A program made the position numbers and the translations under genes. Under the pieces are notes generated by a model. It saw only the letters and a program-made list of their open reading frames with translations, ran no database searches and was not told the origin of the DNA. Shown in pieces: positions 48,150 to 57,896 of a stretch of DNA of 64,000 bases (its first letter is position 1; each line of letters opens with the position of its first letter). This DNA is from Flavobacterium hungaricum (GTDB lineage: Bacteria; Bacteroidota; Bacteroidia; Flavobacteriales; Flavobacteriaceae): NCBI RefSeq assembly GCF_015182285.1, contig NZ_PRDM01000001.1, positions 1,612,001-1,676,000 of the forward strand, given 5' to 3'.

Positions 48150-49076
48150 TTATTTAAAAAACGCATCAAAAGATTCTTTTTTTGATTTTTGATACTTTTC
48201 GATATACACGTCTAAGAAACCGCTTTCTTTTAAGAACTGCATTGGATCTTGTATATGGAGAATCTCTTCGATTGCTTTTTGCTTGTCTTTTTGTTTATTA
48301 AAAAAAGATTCAATTATTTTATAACCAATCCAATATCCCAAATCATTGGGCCTGTCATCTTTCTTTGAAGTTCCGTATAACCAATCTTGATAGTCCGGAT
48401 TTTTTAATCTCGTTACAAATTCTGGACACAATTGCTCTTTGTTTTGCTCGCCGTATTGATACGAAAACTGATTTATTGATTCGCCCGAAACAAGTTCGCC
48501 TATAAAATCTGCACCACCTTCCAACAAACACCATTTTAAGAGCATGTCTTTTCCTAAAATATTTTGCTGGTAATGAATGAGTTCATGTGCAATTAATGGC
48601 GCAACGCCGTCCAGATTTTTAAGCATTTCGATTCCAATAATAATGCCGTCAGGAGAAGTTGTTCCTCCAGAATTAAATCTTCCGTAAACAAAATAAACAG
48701 GAGGAAATTTAGCCTTAGGATACCAATATTTCAAGGCGCTGTAAATTGCTCTTACCCTTTTTTCTTTAGACGAAATGCCGTCTAAAACATGCTTTGATGC
48801 TTCATAATCGGCCTTTCTTTTCTTAACTACAGCAAAAAGAGAATCAGCATTAATTATTCTGTTTTCGGTAAAGCCTTTAACGCCTGGAGAACCATTTTGC
48901 ATGTATTCAACAAACGGATTTTGTTTTGATTTGTCCATTTTAGCAAATGCTTCCCAGAAATTTTTAGAATCTTTTGTTTCAAAAACCGCATTTGAGGGAT
49001 TGTCCGAGAAATTATTTTGTGCAAAAAGAAAATTAGAAAAAATGATAAAAAGGGCTGTTGCAAGACTTAACTTCAT
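48150..49076 (-). CDS. Secreted putative zinc metallopeptidase (HExxH)
   Basis: 308 residues. Signal peptide MKLSLATALFIIFSNFLFAQ, cleaved after FAQ. The zinc motif HELIHYQQNI (about 165) supplies two His and the catalytic Glu, and GGADFIGELVSG, about 20 residues later, gives a likely third ligand (Glu). KFPPVYFVYGRFNSGGTTS precedes it. The layout resembles DUF2268-type and GldB-related peptidase-like proteins. It is probably periplasmic or secreted. Substrate unknown. Its 3' end abuts the gene remnant at 47910-48130. Confidence 0.78.
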   Translation of the reverse strand: MKLSLATALFIIFSNFLFAQNNFSDNPSNAVFETKDSKNFWEAFAKMDKSKQNPFVEYMQNGSPGVKGFTENRIINADSLFAVVKKRKADYEASKHVLDGISSKEKRVRAIYSALKYWYPKAKFPPVYFVYGRFNSGGTTSPDGIIIGIEMLKNLDGVAPLIAHELIHYQQNILGKDMLLKWCLLEGGADFIGELVSGESINQFSYQYGEQNKEQLCPEFVTRLKNPDYQDWLYGTSKKDDRPNDLGYWIGYKIIESFFNKQKDKQKAIEEILHIQDPMQFLKESGFLDVYIEKYQKSKKESFDAFFK

Positions 49077-49203
49077 AAGGACATTTTTTTTGATTGCGGC
49101 AGTTCTTAAAGCGAATATAAGAAATATTATTACTACAATTCTGGTTCATTTTACAGTACATATCTTCGTAAATTAACTAACCAAAATGCATTTATTATTT
49201 TCA

Positions 49204-49782
49204 TTAATCGCAAGCACTTCCAATTTTGATATTTTTATGGTTGTTGGTCATGTTTTTATCTAAAATGTAGACTCTTTTGAATTTGCTAGAGCCGGATAAC
49301 TGAACAAGCTTGTTATCGAAAATTTCAAATTTTGCTTTAATTTTTACAGTGCTGGCGGTAGCAAAATCATTCCATTTTCTCTTTGGCATTTTATGATAAC
49401 AGCTTATTTCAATTTTACTGTCATCTATTATTTTATAAGTATACAGACTTTCACTATTAAGCCATGTAGTTATGTTTTCATTATTCATTTTGTCCTCCCC
49501 TTCCAGATAAGAATATTTCATAAAAGAAACCTGCACCGTATTATTTTCGTTTAGTTTTAGCAAATCTACAGTAATTTCATTTTTGTATCTTTTGTCTAAA
49601 GAAAAAAGGGTATCTCGGGAAATGTAAATTCCAGCAGTATTTATTTTATTTTTTTCTAATCCATACTTTTTATTTTTTGGATTATCAACAGAATTAAAAG
49701 CACTGCTCAAACTGAGAATAAGTAATAAACACGAAGAGAAAACTAGAATTTTTAGTTTTTTAATTTTAATAAATGGCACCAT
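49204..49782 (-). CDS. Secreted uncharacterised protein
   Basis: 192 residues. The start MVPFIKIKKLKILVFSSCLLLILSLSSAFNS is basic then hydrophobic, a signal peptide or signal anchor. The mature part has charged and aromatic segments (RYKNEITVDLLKLNENNTVQVSFMKYSYLEGED) and ends with a cysteine (GSACD). No catalytic motif. Single gene between the metallopeptidase (48150) and a 305-bp gap. Function unknown. Confidence 0.6.
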   Translation of the reverse strand: MVPFIKIKKLKILVFSSCLLLILSLSSAFNSVDNPKNKKYGLEKNKINTAGIYISRDTLFSLDKRYKNEITVDLLKLNENNTVQVSFMKYSYLEGEDKMNNENITTWLNSESLYTYKIIDDSKIEISCYHKMPKRKWNDFATASTVKIKAKFEIFDNKLVQLSGSSKFKRVYILDKNMTNNHKNIKIGSACD

Positions 49783-50087
49783 TATAACTTAATCGCATTA
49801 TTTTACGTTCTACGAATATAACAAATATCCTTAACTATAAAATCTTGTAATGGGTTTTAAATGGTATCTCGGGAAATTAGTTTTAAACCTAATTTAAAAT
49901 TTAATGAACTTATAAGGTTTAAGGGCTAAAATAATATTTTACTATATTTGGCCTGGATATTGTTAGGCTTTAAAATTCAAAATACAGAATCGTTTTATCT
50001 TGACTAATGTTTACTAAATCGTTTAATTTAAAGGATTGTATTCTAAATAATTGCAATTGTTTCAAATTATCAAACCCAATCTAAGAA
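49783..50087. other. Gap with a promoter-like box only
   Basis: A TATATTTG box (49943-49950) is the only signal recognised in this 305-bp A+T-rich stretch. It would give the PQQ-like gene at 50088 a leader of about 130 nt. Confidence 0.45.
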
Positions 50088-51299
50088 ATGAAAAAAAAAC
50101 TGATACCCTTTTTATTTGTATTTACTTTTATAAATATGTTTGGGCAGACGCCGGACGCTTCAAAACCTACTAAAGCGAATACTTCTAATAAAGCCCTGCC
50201 GCCTAGTGAAATGGTTACTAATAAAGCGGTTAGTTCGCTAACAAAAGTGCCATTAGACAAAGAATCGATGCTGATTTACGATTATGACGGAACTCTTTTT
50301 TCATTTGATTTGGATGCAGAAAAGATCAATTGGACAGTAAAACCTTCAGACGCCACTACCGAAATGTGCGCCAATAAAGTAACATTACTTGATGGTGTTG
50401 TATACATTCCTTTTGTTAATGGTGAAATTTTTGCAGTAGACAATCAAAGCGGTGATATTTTTTGGAAAGCAAGATTAGGAAACACTACAGATCAAATTAT
50501 TTTAAAAGATCAAACTCCGGTTATACATAACGGAAAGCTTTACATAACGGCTCAAAATCAAAACCAAAGCAGTAATTTGTATGCTCTTGATGTAAAAAAC
50601 GGAAGTCTGGTTTGGAATTACAAATTCGATACTGCTGCCAACGACATTTCTCCTCTCTTTTTTGACAACAAAATTTTTACTCAAAGCGGCTCAACGATGT
50701 ATAGTTTTGATGCTAATACCGGAACGGTTCTAAACCAAAAAAGTTTTGATACTGTGATGTCTGGAAAACCAGTGACAGATGGTGAAAGTATTTTTGTGGC
50801 GAATGAAAAAGAGGTTCTATTTGCCTTAAGCCCTGATAAATTGGATATTTTATGGCAGTTTAAATTAGATGAAAACCAATATAATGTAAAGGAGCGTATC
50901 TTTTGCAAAGACAAAAAAGTATATTTTGCTGCCCAAGGCTCTGAGGTTTCGTCTGTATACGCTCTTGATTCTAAAACCGGAATTAAATTGTGGAAAACAG
51001 ATATTAAAGGAGATAATATCGAATACATCCAGCAAGAAGGAGAAAACCTTTGGAGTTATACTCGTAACGCAAAAATGTTTGAATTGGACTTATCCAATGG
51101 TGAAATTGCATTTGAACTAAAATTAACTACTTTGCCGGTTTCAAATATTGAGTTTCCTGATAATGATAACTTACTTTATTATTATTGCGATGCCGGATTG
51201 ATTGAATTTGATCTCACAGAAAAAGACGAAAACGTATACTATATGAGAACTTCTTTAAAAGACAATATTTATAGTGCGTATCTTAAAATAATTCGATAA
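50088..51299 (+). CDS. PQQ-like beta-propeller repeat protein
   Basis: 403 residues. Signal peptide MKKKLIPFLFVFTFINMFGQ. The mature part is a series of beta-propeller blades with the PQQ/BamB-like pattern: GVVYIPFVNGEIFAVDNQSGDIFWKARLG, GKLYITAQNQNQSSNLYALDVKNGSLVWNYKF, KVYFAAQGSEVSSVYALDSKTGIKLWKTDIKG. Six or so blades are visible. No PQQ-enzyme cysteine pair or catalytic Asp is seen, so it is a binding or scaffold protein. Probably periplasmic. A strong terminator follows at 51303. Confidence 0.85.
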   Translation: MKKKLIPFLFVFTFINMFGQTPDASKPTKANTSNKALPPSEMVTNKAVSSLTKVPLDKESMLIYDYDGTLFSFDLDAEKINWTVKPSDATTEMCANKVTLLDGVVYIPFVNGEIFAVDNQSGDIFWKARLGNTTDQIILKDQTPVIHNGKLYITAQNQNQSSNLYALDVKNGSLVWNYKFDTAANDISPLFFDNKIFTQSGSTMYSFDANTGTVLNQKSFDTVMSGKPVTDGESIFVANEKEVLFALSPDKLDILWQFKLDENQYNVKERIFCKDKKVYFAAQGSEVSSVYALDSKTGIKLWKTDIKGDNIEYIQQEGENLWSYTRNAKMFELDLSNGEIAFELKLTTLPVSNIEFPDNDNLLYYYCDAGLIEFDLTEKDENVYYMRTSLKDNIYSAYLKIIR

Positions 51300-51302
51300 T
51301 AA

Positions 51303-51332
51303 AAAAGCTGTCTTAATTAGACAGCTTTTTTT
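51303..51332 (+). terminator. Terminator of the PQQ-like gene
   Basis: AAGCTGTC, loop TTAATTA, GACAGCTT, then seven T in all. Confidence 0.85.
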
Positions 51333-51366
51333 ATATTTTTAATTTAAAGAATTAATCTGTGGTATT

Positions 51367-52044
51367 CTAAAAACTATTATCCATTTCAATAAAAGAACTA
51401 GAACCTTTGTAATATTTTGAGACTTCAACAAGATCTAACAGTTTTGATAATCTTTCTATTTTCTTATCATTAAAGAATATCTTTTTGATTACAAAGTCAT
51501 GCCCTAAAATTGTTATTTCTTTTTTATCTTTTAATGCTATTTTTTGTGAAGATTTTCGGTCGTAATTATAAAGCTCTATTTCGTCGGTTTCATTATCAAT
51601 GGTATCATAAGTATCCACTTTATAATTTTCGTTATCAGCTGCAAATCGGTGCATTGTAGCACTCCTATTTTCATATTCTAAAGTGTAAAAATAGCTTTTG
51701 TCGGCAGAGTTTTCATAATAATAAATCAGTTTATTACAAAAATCAATTATCGTTTCTAACAACAGACTAACTTTTGGAAATAGCCGAAGCAGCGAATCAT
51801 CACAATTTAATTTTAATGTTTGAAAAGTATAAATTGTTGTTTTGTCTAAGTCTATTTCTTCTAAGTTTTCATAGAAATCGTCGATTATATTACCTCGAAC
51901 TAGCTGTTCTAAATCAACAGAAAATTTATAATATCCATCTTGTTCATTAAAATAATAATCTTCATCCTCTTTAAGATTAGAAAATCTTGAAAAGGGTTCT
52001 TTATCTTGTAAATCTGATTTATAAATAAGGGTCGAAAAATTCAT
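51367..52044 (-). CDS. Uncharacterised acidic protein
   Basis: 225 residues, no signal peptide or membrane part. Repeated acidic-aromatic segments (EDEDYYFNEQDGYYKFSVDLEQL, TIDNETDEIELYNYDRKSSQK) and no cysteine-rich or catalytic motif; the family is not recognised. It lies 32 bp downstream of the DUF1444-like gene on the same strand, so they are probably co-transcribed. Similar pairs of small acidic proteins occur in toxin-immunity islands, but no toxin is present here. Confidence 0.6.
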   Translation of the reverse strand: MNFSTLIYKSDLQDKEPFSRFSNLKEDEDYYFNEQDGYYKFSVDLEQLVRGNIIDDFYENLEEIDLDKTTIYTFQTLKLNCDDSLLRLFPKVSLLLETIIDFCNKLIYYYENSADKSYFYTLEYENRSATMHRFAADNENYKVDTYDTIDNETDEIELYNYDRKSSQKIALKDKKEITILGHDFVIKKIFFNDKKIERLSKLLDLVEVSKYYKGSSSFIEMDNSF

Positions 52045-52076
52045 ATTGGTATATTAAAGTAAGGCAGCATTTAATT

Positions 52077-52877
52077 TTAGTTATTTTGAGTTGGATATTT
52101 CCCTAAAGCAGAAACTCCTGTTTCTGAAAACTTCAAAATTTCTGTCGTTACCGGATAACCCGAATTTAGATACTCCTCTACAACAACTTTCCCTATTCTG
52201 GCTGCGAAAAAGTCAAAATCGTTTTCAGAAAAAATATAACAAAAATCACGCACAGGGATTACCGCATGAAAAGGAAAACCAAAATCAGATTCTAACTTTT
52301 GCTTCATTTTTGGAGCAAATAAAAGAGCTGCTTTTAAAGATGTTCGATCAACTTCAATCATTCCTAATTTTCTATTTTCTATAAAATCAAAACTTACTTT
52401 TGTTTTGTCTAATAATAGATCCGCATTCAAGTTGGCTTGTTTTATCAAATCCTGTTCGGTAATTCCCCAGGTTTTTAAATCGTCTTTAGAAATCCATGAC
52501 AATCTTTCGTTTTCGCTTACAACATAAACTTTAGAAAATTCAGGCGTAACTTCTTCATAAATGAAATTTTCGAAATCAAAATCATTAGGAAACAATTCGA
52601 TATAAACATTGTCTTTTGCATTTTCCCAATCTGGGAGATCATAAGAATATGAAATGATCGTTTTAACTAAATCTGTAATATGACTTTCATCAGAATCTCG
52701 TTCGTAATTTAGTCTGACATTATCTAAACTTATTTTTAAATCATTTCCATCAATATTTATATGAATAAAGTCTTCTGAATCTATATAATTGATTTCAATA
52801 TTGTTCTTTTCAAGTTCAATTTTGAATTTTTCAAATACAAAATCATTGTTTCCATTATCTTTAGAATTTTGCGGCAT
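52077..52877 (-). CDS. DUF1444-like (YtpQ-type) protein
   Basis: 266 residues, soluble. The middle (RLSWISKDDLKTWGITEQDLIKQANLNADLLLD) and the end (FPFHAVIPVRDFCYIFSENDFDFFAARIGKVVVEEYLNSGYPVTTEIL) recall DUF1444, in which W-x-I-x-x-x-x-L-x-x-x-A-x-x-N-L and a P-x-R-D-F segment are typical. Function unknown. First gene of the pair with 51367. Certainty about the family is moderate. Confidence 0.6.
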   Translation of the reverse strand: MPQNSKDNGNNDFVFEKFKIELEKNNIEINYIDSEDFIHINIDGNDLKISLDNVRLNYERDSDESHITDLVKTIISYSYDLPDWENAKDNVYIELFPNDFDFENFIYEEVTPEFSKVYVVSENERLSWISKDDLKTWGITEQDLIKQANLNADLLLDKTKVSFDFIENRKLGMIEVDRTSLKAALLFAPKMKQKLESDFGFPFHAVIPVRDFCYIFSENDFDFFAARIGKVVVEEYLNSGYPVTTEILKFSETGVSALGKYPTQNN

Positions 52878-53227
52878 AAAGTAAATTTACTGTTAGTGTT
52901 GTTTTTTAGACTTTCGTTTTTCTAGCGGTGATTTAGAACAAATTTTGGACACTGCTATTTATTGTCCTGAATAATTTCGTTTAAAATTCTGTATTTTTTT
53001 AGAAGAAATAGCCAGCGAATAAGAGTACAATTACAATCAGGATTCTTTTTTCATATAGAAAATATTAAGAGTGAGATTAAAGATTATGAAAAATAAGTTA
53101 AAGCTAATTTAGAAAAAATAAGAAAAGAAACATAAAATCTATTGGTTATGTAATGCCTTTTTAAAAAAATATTTTATAAAATTTAGTTAAAAATCAATTT
53201 TCCAAAAACCTAATCCTAAATATTCCT
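52878..53227. other. A+T-rich gap, possible decayed coding sequence
   Basis: 53000-53130 reads in places like coding sequence with stops in every frame. Nothing identifiable; no repeat family seen. The ABC-exporter promoter begins at 53228. Confidence 0.4.
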
Positions 53228-53257
53228 TTGTAGTAACTCTGCATAGTCATACATTTG
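53228..53257 (+). promoter_or_regulatory. Promoter of the MsbA-like ABC exporter gene
   Basis: TTG (53228-53230), 19 nt, TACATTTG (53250-53257): an exact match to TTG-N19-TAnnTTTG, 23 nt before the ATG at 53281. Confidence 0.8.
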
Positions 53258-53280
53258 CATACCTTAATTTAAATACACCA

Positions 53281-55065
53281 ATGGCACGATTTAAAGAAAA
53301 TGATTTACCAAAATCAAAAATAACTGCTACTTCTCTTAATAAAGCAAAAATAATATTCAAATACGCCGGACAGCACCAATGGAAATTTTTTGTTGGTTTA
53401 TTTTTTCTGCTTCTAACAGGCGCCACTGCCCTCGCATTTCCTAAATTAATGGGAATGCTTGTAGACTGCGTTAAAAACAAAGACAATGGCGAAGCCAATC
53501 AAATTGCGTTAGGATTAATTGTAATTCTGTTTTTACAATCTTTCTTTTCCTTTTTCAGACTTTCATTATTTGTCAATTTTACCGAAAATACATTGGCCAA
53601 TCTTCGATTGTCTTTGTACACCAATCTGGTAAAACTGCCAATGACATTCTTTTCGCAAAAAAGAGTCGGCGAACTAAACAGCAGAATCAGCGCCGATATT
53701 ACGCAGATTCAGGATACTTTAACCAGTACAATTGCAGAATTTTTACGTCAGTTTATTTTAATCATTGGCGGAATTATTCTTTTGGCAACCGAAAGTTTTA
53801 AGTTGACTTTGTTAATGCTTGCTGTTGTACCGCTTGTAGCTGTTGCAGCAGTAATTTTTGGAAGATTCATTAGAAAATATTCCAAACAAGTTCAGGATCA
53901 GGTTGCCGAAAGTCAGGTAATTGTTGAGGAAACCATGCAGGGAATCAGCATTGTAAAAGCATTTGCCAACGAATGGTACGAGATTGCCCGCTACAAAGGA
54001 AAAATCAGCGAAGTAGTAAAATTGGCAATTAAAGGCGGAAAATACCGTGGTTACTTTGCTTCTTTTATTATTTTCTGTTTATTTGGGGCTATTGTTGCCG
54101 TTGTTTGGTACGGTGTTCGTTTAAGTATTGCTGGTGAAATGAGTGTTGGACAATTAATTTCGTTCGTATTGTATTCAACATTTGTTGGGGCTTCTTTTGG
54201 AGGTATTGCCGAATTGTACGCACAAATTCAGAAAGCTATCGGGGCAACCGAAAGAGTTTTTGAGCTTTTAGACGAAAGTCCTGAGAAAATAAATGAAGAA
54301 ACAAAAGGTGCTCACGAAAAAATAAAAGGAAATGTGACGTTTAAAAATGTTGCGTTCAGTTATCCAACACGTCAGGAAGTTCAGGTTTTAAAAGATGTCA
54401 ACTTCACAGCAGAATTTGGACAAAAGATTGCGATTGTTGGGCCAAGCGGTGCCGGAAAATCGACAATTTCTTCGTTACTCCTTCGTTTTTACGATATCAA
54501 TTCTGGTGAAATTACTGTTGACGGAAAAAATATTTACGATTATAACCTAGAAAATCTTCGCGGTAATATGAGTATTGTGCCTCAGGATGTCATCTTATTT
54601 GGAGGAACCATCAAAGAAAACATTGCTTACGGAAAACCAGACGCTTCTGACGAAGAGATTATTCTGGCTGCGAAACAGGCCAACGCTTTTAATTTTGTAG
54701 ACGGATTTCCAGAGAAATTTGAAACTGTAGTTGGAGAACGCGGGGTAAAATTATCTGGCGGACAGCGCCAGCGTATCGCGATTGCGAGAGCTTTACTGAA
54801 AAACCCAAGCATTTTGATTCTGGATGAAGCAACATCATCTTTAGACAGTGAAAGCGAAAAACTGGTTCAAGAAGCCTTAGAAGTATTAATGGAAGGAAGA
54901 ACAAGCATCATTATCGCTCATAGACTTTCAACGATTAGAAATGCCGATAAAATCCTGGTTTTAGACAACGGAAAAATCACAGAAGAAGGCACGCATCAGG
55001 AATTGATTAATTTAGAAAACGGAATTTATAAAAATCTAAGCAATTTACAGTTTAGTAACTCTTAG
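53281..55065 (+). CDS. ABC transporter, fused permease/ATPase (MsbA-like)
   Basis: 594 residues, a half-transporter that dimerises. Residues about 30-325 hold six membrane helices. The ATPase has Walker A GPSGAGKST (about 387-395), the signature LSGGQRQRIAIARALL (about 495-510), Walker B ILILDEATSSLD, and the H-loop IIIAHRLSTI. The type is that of MsbA/multidrug or lipid A exporters. It is in the inner membrane and moves lipids or amphiphiles outward. The substrate is not readable. It has a consensus promoter and is followed by a repeat and a terminator. Confidence 0.92.
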   Translation: MARFKENDLPKSKITATSLNKAKIIFKYAGQHQWKFFVGLFFLLLTGATALAFPKLMGMLVDCVKNKDNGEANQIALGLIVILFLQSFFSFFRLSLFVNFTENTLANLRLSLYTNLVKLPMTFFSQKRVGELNSRISADITQIQDTLTSTIAEFLRQFILIIGGIILLATESFKLTLLMLAVVPLVAVAAVIFGRFIRKYSKQVQDQVAESQVIVEETMQGISIVKAFANEWYEIARYKGKISEVVKLAIKGGKYRGYFASFIIFCLFGAIVAVVWYGVRLSIAGEMSVGQLISFVLYSTFVGASFGGIAELYAQIQKAIGATERVFELLDESPEKINEETKGAHEKIKGNVTFKNVAFSYPTRQEVQVLKDVNFTAEFGQKIAIVGPSGAGKSTISSLLLRFYDINSGEITVDGKNIYDYNLENLRGNMSIVPQDVILFGGTIKENIAYGKPDASDEEIILAAKQANAFNFVDGFPEKFETVVGERGVKLSGGQRQRIAIARALLKNPSILILDEATSSLDSESEKLVQEALEVLMEGRTSIIIAHRLSTIRNADKILVLDNGKITEEGTHQELINLENGIYKNLSNLQFSNS

Positions 55066-55082
55066 TAAATTCCATTTTTTTA

Positions 55083-55113
55083 ATTGCTTCGCCTGTTCGC
55101 TATCGCTCGGGTC
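55083..55113 (+). repeat. TTGCTTCGCC repeat (third relative)
   Basis: AATTGCTTCGCCTGTTCGC followed by TATCGCTCGGGTCC shares its first 15 bases with the cassette-flanking repeats at 30741 and 33108. It precedes the terminator at 55125. Confidence 0.7.
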
Positions 55114-55124
55114 CAAATTCCAAT

Positions 55125-55160
55125 AAAAAAGTCCAATTGCAAAGCAATTGGACTTTTTTA
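55125..55160. terminator. Bidirectional terminator between convergent genes
   Basis: AAAAAAGTCCAATTGC, loop AAA, GCAATTGGACTTTTTT: a perfect stem with an A-run in front and T-run behind, between stops at 55065 (+) and 55179 (-). Confidence 0.9.
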
Positions 55161-55178
55161 TATACAAAATCTAAAATC

Positions 55179-56348
55179 TTATTTTCCTTTTCTTCTTTTG
55201 CGTTCTGCTTTAATCATCGATAACTCACGGCTTGTCTGCCCCGCAACCGAAGTATTCTCTTCTGCACGACGAATCAAGTAAGGCATAACATCTTTTACCG
55301 GTCCAAACGGAAGATATTTTGCTACGTTATATCCATTTTCTGCTAAGTTGTAACTAATATTATCGCTCATTCCGTACAATTGCCCAAACCAGATTCTAGA
55401 ATCATTTTTAGCGATTCCTTTGGCAGCCATCATTTCCATCAATTTATAAGAGCTCAATTCATTATGAGTTCCGGCAAAAATGGCCATTTTCTCAATATGA
55501 TCTACCATATAATGTACAGCACTATCATAGTTTTCGTCTGTAGCCTCTTTAGAAACACAGATTGGCGAAACATGTCCTTTTTCTTCAGCACGTTTGTTCT
55601 CTTTCTCCATGTACGCACCGCGAACCAATTTCATTCCGATGTAAAAACCTTCGTTTTTAGCCGTTTCATGAAGTTTTTTTAGATAGTCCAGACGATCCCA
55701 GCGGTACATTTGTAATGTATTAAAAACAATCGCTTTTTCCTTATTGTATTTGCGCATCATTTCTGTTACCAAATCATCTGCTGCATCCTGCATCCAGCTT
55801 TCTTCAGCATCAATTAATAAAGCCACATCTTTATTATGTGCTTCGCTGCAGATTTTGTCAAAACGACTCACAATGCGGTCCCATTCTGCTTGTTCTGCAG
55901 GAGTCAAAATTTGTTTTTCTCCTAATTTCTCGTATAATTCTAAACGACCTAATCCAGTTGGTTTAAAAACTGCAAACGGAATTGCCAAACGCTCTTTAGC
56001 AAAATTAACTGTTCTTAAAGTCATTTCAAGAGCAGCATCAAACTGTTCTTCTTCTTCTTTTCCTTCAACAGAATAATCTAATACAGAAGAAACACCTTTT
56101 GTAAACATTTTATCAACCACCGTAAGACAGTCATTTTCGTTTACACCGCCGCAGAAATGATCAAAAACAGTGGCACGAATCAGCCCTTCAACCGGCAGGT
56201 GCGCCTTAATAGCAAAGTTAGTTACAGCCGTTCCAATTCTTACAAGAGGCTCGCTGTCAATCATTTTAAAAAGAAAGTATGCTCTATCCAGTTCTGTATC
56301 ACTCTTCAGCGAAAATGCTACCTGAGTATTATCAAATATTTTTTCCAT
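55179..56348 (-). CDS. Proline dehydrogenase
   Basis: 389 residues from the ATG at 56348 (an ATG at 56369 would add seven residues). It is the stand-alone PRODH type (no P5C dehydrogenase). The TIM-barrel FAD enzyme features are seen: FVYDHFCGG-like segment DHFCGGVNENDCL, LLIDAEESWMQDAADDLV, KLVRGAYMEKENKRAEEKGH (about 255-274) and the C-terminal FGQLYGMSDNISYNLAENGYNVAKYLPFGPV. It oxidises proline to P5C and passes electrons to the quinone pool at the membrane. Single gene. Confidence 0.92.
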   Translation of the reverse strand: MEKIFDNTQVAFSLKSDTELDRAYFLFKMIDSEPLVRIGTAVTNFAIKAHLPVEGLIRATVFDHFCGGVNENDCLTVVDKMFTKGVSSVLDYSVEGKEEEEQFDAALEMTLRTVNFAKERLAIPFAVFKPTGLGRLELYEKLGEKQILTPAEQAEWDRIVSRFDKICSEAHNKDVALLIDAEESWMQDAADDLVTEMMRKYNKEKAIVFNTLQMYRWDRLDYLKKLHETAKNEGFYIGMKLVRGAYMEKENKRAEEKGHVSPICVSKEATDENYDSAVHYMVDHIEKMAIFAGTHNELSSYKLMEMMAAKGIAKNDSRIWFGQLYGMSDNISYNLAENGYNVAKYLPFGPVKDVMPYLIRRAEENTSVAGQTSRELSMIKAERKRRKGK

Positions 56349-56560
56349 TAAGTCTAAATTTTTATGCAAAGATATAGAGTGTTTTGAATATTATTCACTA
56401 AAATATATCCTATTTTTTAATATCTTTAATAAGAATATGAAAAATGTCAAATTATCCAGTAAATAGTTAGTGTTTGGTTTTTCAATTCAAAAACAATATA
56501 AACTATGCTTTTTAAACAAATTAGAAGTAAAGTTTGAATATTAATTAGCCAAAATTGCTT

Positions 56561-56568
56561 TATTTTTG
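56561..56568 (+). promoter_or_regulatory. -7 box of aroB
   Basis: TATTTTTG fits TAnnTTTG, 23 nt upstream of the ATG at 56592. A TTTG at 56533 lies slightly too far for the -33 site. Confidence 0.5.
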
Positions 56569-56591
56569 CGGTTTTAATTAACAAAAGAACT

Positions 56592-57659
56592 ATGCAGTCA
56601 ATTCAAGCCAATAATTATCTCGTACATTTTAACCACAATGCTTACGAAGCTTTAAATAAACATTTAAAAGAAAATAAGTACTCTAACTTATTTATAATTG
56701 TTGATGACCAGACCAATGAATATTGCCTTCCAAAATTCCTGCCGCTTCTAGAAACCGATTTAACAATTGAAATTATTGAGTTTGAAGCTGGTGAAATCAA
56801 TAAAAATATTGAAACCTGTATCGAAATCTGGAATGTTTTGACCGAACTGGGTGCCGATAGAAAATCGCTTGTGATTAACCTTGGCGGCGGTGTCGTAACC
56901 GATTTGGGCGGATTTGTTGCTTCTACCTTTAAAAGAGGTGTAAATTTCATCAATATCCCTACTACCTTACTATCTATGGTTGATGCCTCTGTGGGCGGGA
57001 AAACGGGTGTAGATTTGGGTAATCTTAAAAACCAGATTGGTGTGATCAACGTACCTGAAATGGTCTTAATTGACACCAATTACCTGGAAACTTTACCGCA
57101 AAGTGAAATGCGTTCTGGTCTTGCCGAAATGCTGAAACACGGTTTAATATACGATGCCCCTTATTGGAGACAATTTTCTGACCTAAAATCGATCATTTTT
57201 GATGATTTAGATCAATTAATTTATCGCTCTGTTGAAATTAAGAATGAAATCGTTATACAAGATCCTACTGAAAAGAATATTCGTAAGGCATTAAACTTTG
57301 GACATACTCTAGGACATGCGATTGAGGGATACTTTTTGGAAAGTGAAACCAAAAAAACACTGCTTCATGGTGAAGCCATTGCAGTCGGAATGATTTTGGA
57401 AAGTTATATTTCGTGGAAGAAAAATCTAATTTCTCAAGAAGAATACAATGAAATCAAAATAGTGATACAAGGCATTTACGATCAGATAAATTTTGAAGAA
57501 GAAGATATTGATCCGATCTTAGAATTGCTTGTTCACGACAAAAAAAATGAATACGGTTTAATTCAATTTGCATTAATTGAAGCAATCGGAAAGATAAAAA
57601 TTAACCAATCCGTTGAAAATAAATTGATTCTAGACGCGTTTCAAGATTATAAATCTTAA
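56592..57659 (+). CDS. aroB: 3-Dehydroquinate synthase
   Basis: 355 residues. The NAD+/metal motifs are visible: VINLGGGVVTDLGGFVASTFKRG (about 94-116), IPTTLLSMVDASVGGKTGVDL, EMLKHGLIYD, and metal His residues in NFGHTLGHAIEGYF and LLHGEAIAVGM. AroB converts DAHP to 3-dehydroquinate, step two of the shikimate pathway, in the cytoplasm. It has its own promoter; a 300-bp gap with a possible small gene and the long leader of the next gene follow. No other aro genes are in the window. Confidence 0.94.
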   Translation: MQSIQANNYLVHFNHNAYEALNKHLKENKYSNLFIIVDDQTNEYCLPKFLPLLETDLTIEIIEFEAGEINKNIETCIEIWNVLTELGADRKSLVINLGGGVVTDLGGFVASTFKRGVNFINIPTTLLSMVDASVGGKTGVDLGNLKNQIGVINVPEMVLIDTNYLETLPQSEMRSGLAEMLKHGLIYDAPYWRQFSDLKSIIFDDLDQLIYRSVEIKNEIVIQDPTEKNIRKALNFGHTLGHAIEGYFLESETKKTLLHGEAIAVGMILESYISWKKNLISQEEYNEIKIVIQGIYDQINFEEEDIDPILELLVHDKKNEYGLIQFALIEAIGKIKINQSVENKLILDAFQDYKS

Positions 57660-57703
57660 ACTTTTTTTAATCAAAAGCATTGCATTAGGTATATTTTATT
57701 TTT

Positions 57704-57711
57704 TACATTTG
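57704..57711 (+). promoter_or_regulatory. -7 box upstream of the arginine decarboxylase leader
   Basis: TACATTTG fits TAnnTTTG. A transcript from here would start near 57718 and run about 240 nt before the ATG at 57961, or, if 57717 is translated, would be nearly leaderless. Confidence 0.5.
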
Positions 57712-57716
57712 CCACC

Positions 57717-57896
57717 ATGAAAACAAACAGTAAACAAAGACATTTCAGCTCTTATAGAAACCGCCTCAATAGTTCTCTTCTCAGAATATTGAACCGTTTT
57801 TACAATAGTAAAAGCCCGCTTTGTTTTGATGTTTTCTTGTGTTCAAAAGCAGAGCATGAAAAACTGCCTATTATATTTGCCAATATTAGAGTTTGA
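57717..57896 (+). CDS. Possible small basic protein (59 aa)
   Basis: An ATG at 57717 opens a 59-codon frame, starting MKTNSKQRHFSSYRNRLNSS and ending IIFANIRV. It is basic and helix-like in the first half, with two cysteines later. It lies just 5 bp after a -7 box, so the ATG would be at or before the expected transcript start, which argues against normal translation. It could instead be part of the leader RNA of the decarboxylase gene. Not recognised. Confidence 0.35.
   Translation: MKTNSKQRHFSSYRNRLNSSLLRILNRFYNSKSPLCFDVFLCSKAEHEKLPIIFANIRV

Noticed and set aside
53000..53130. Possible gene before the ABC exporter
   Set aside because: Stops in all frames and no start; at best a decayed remnant.
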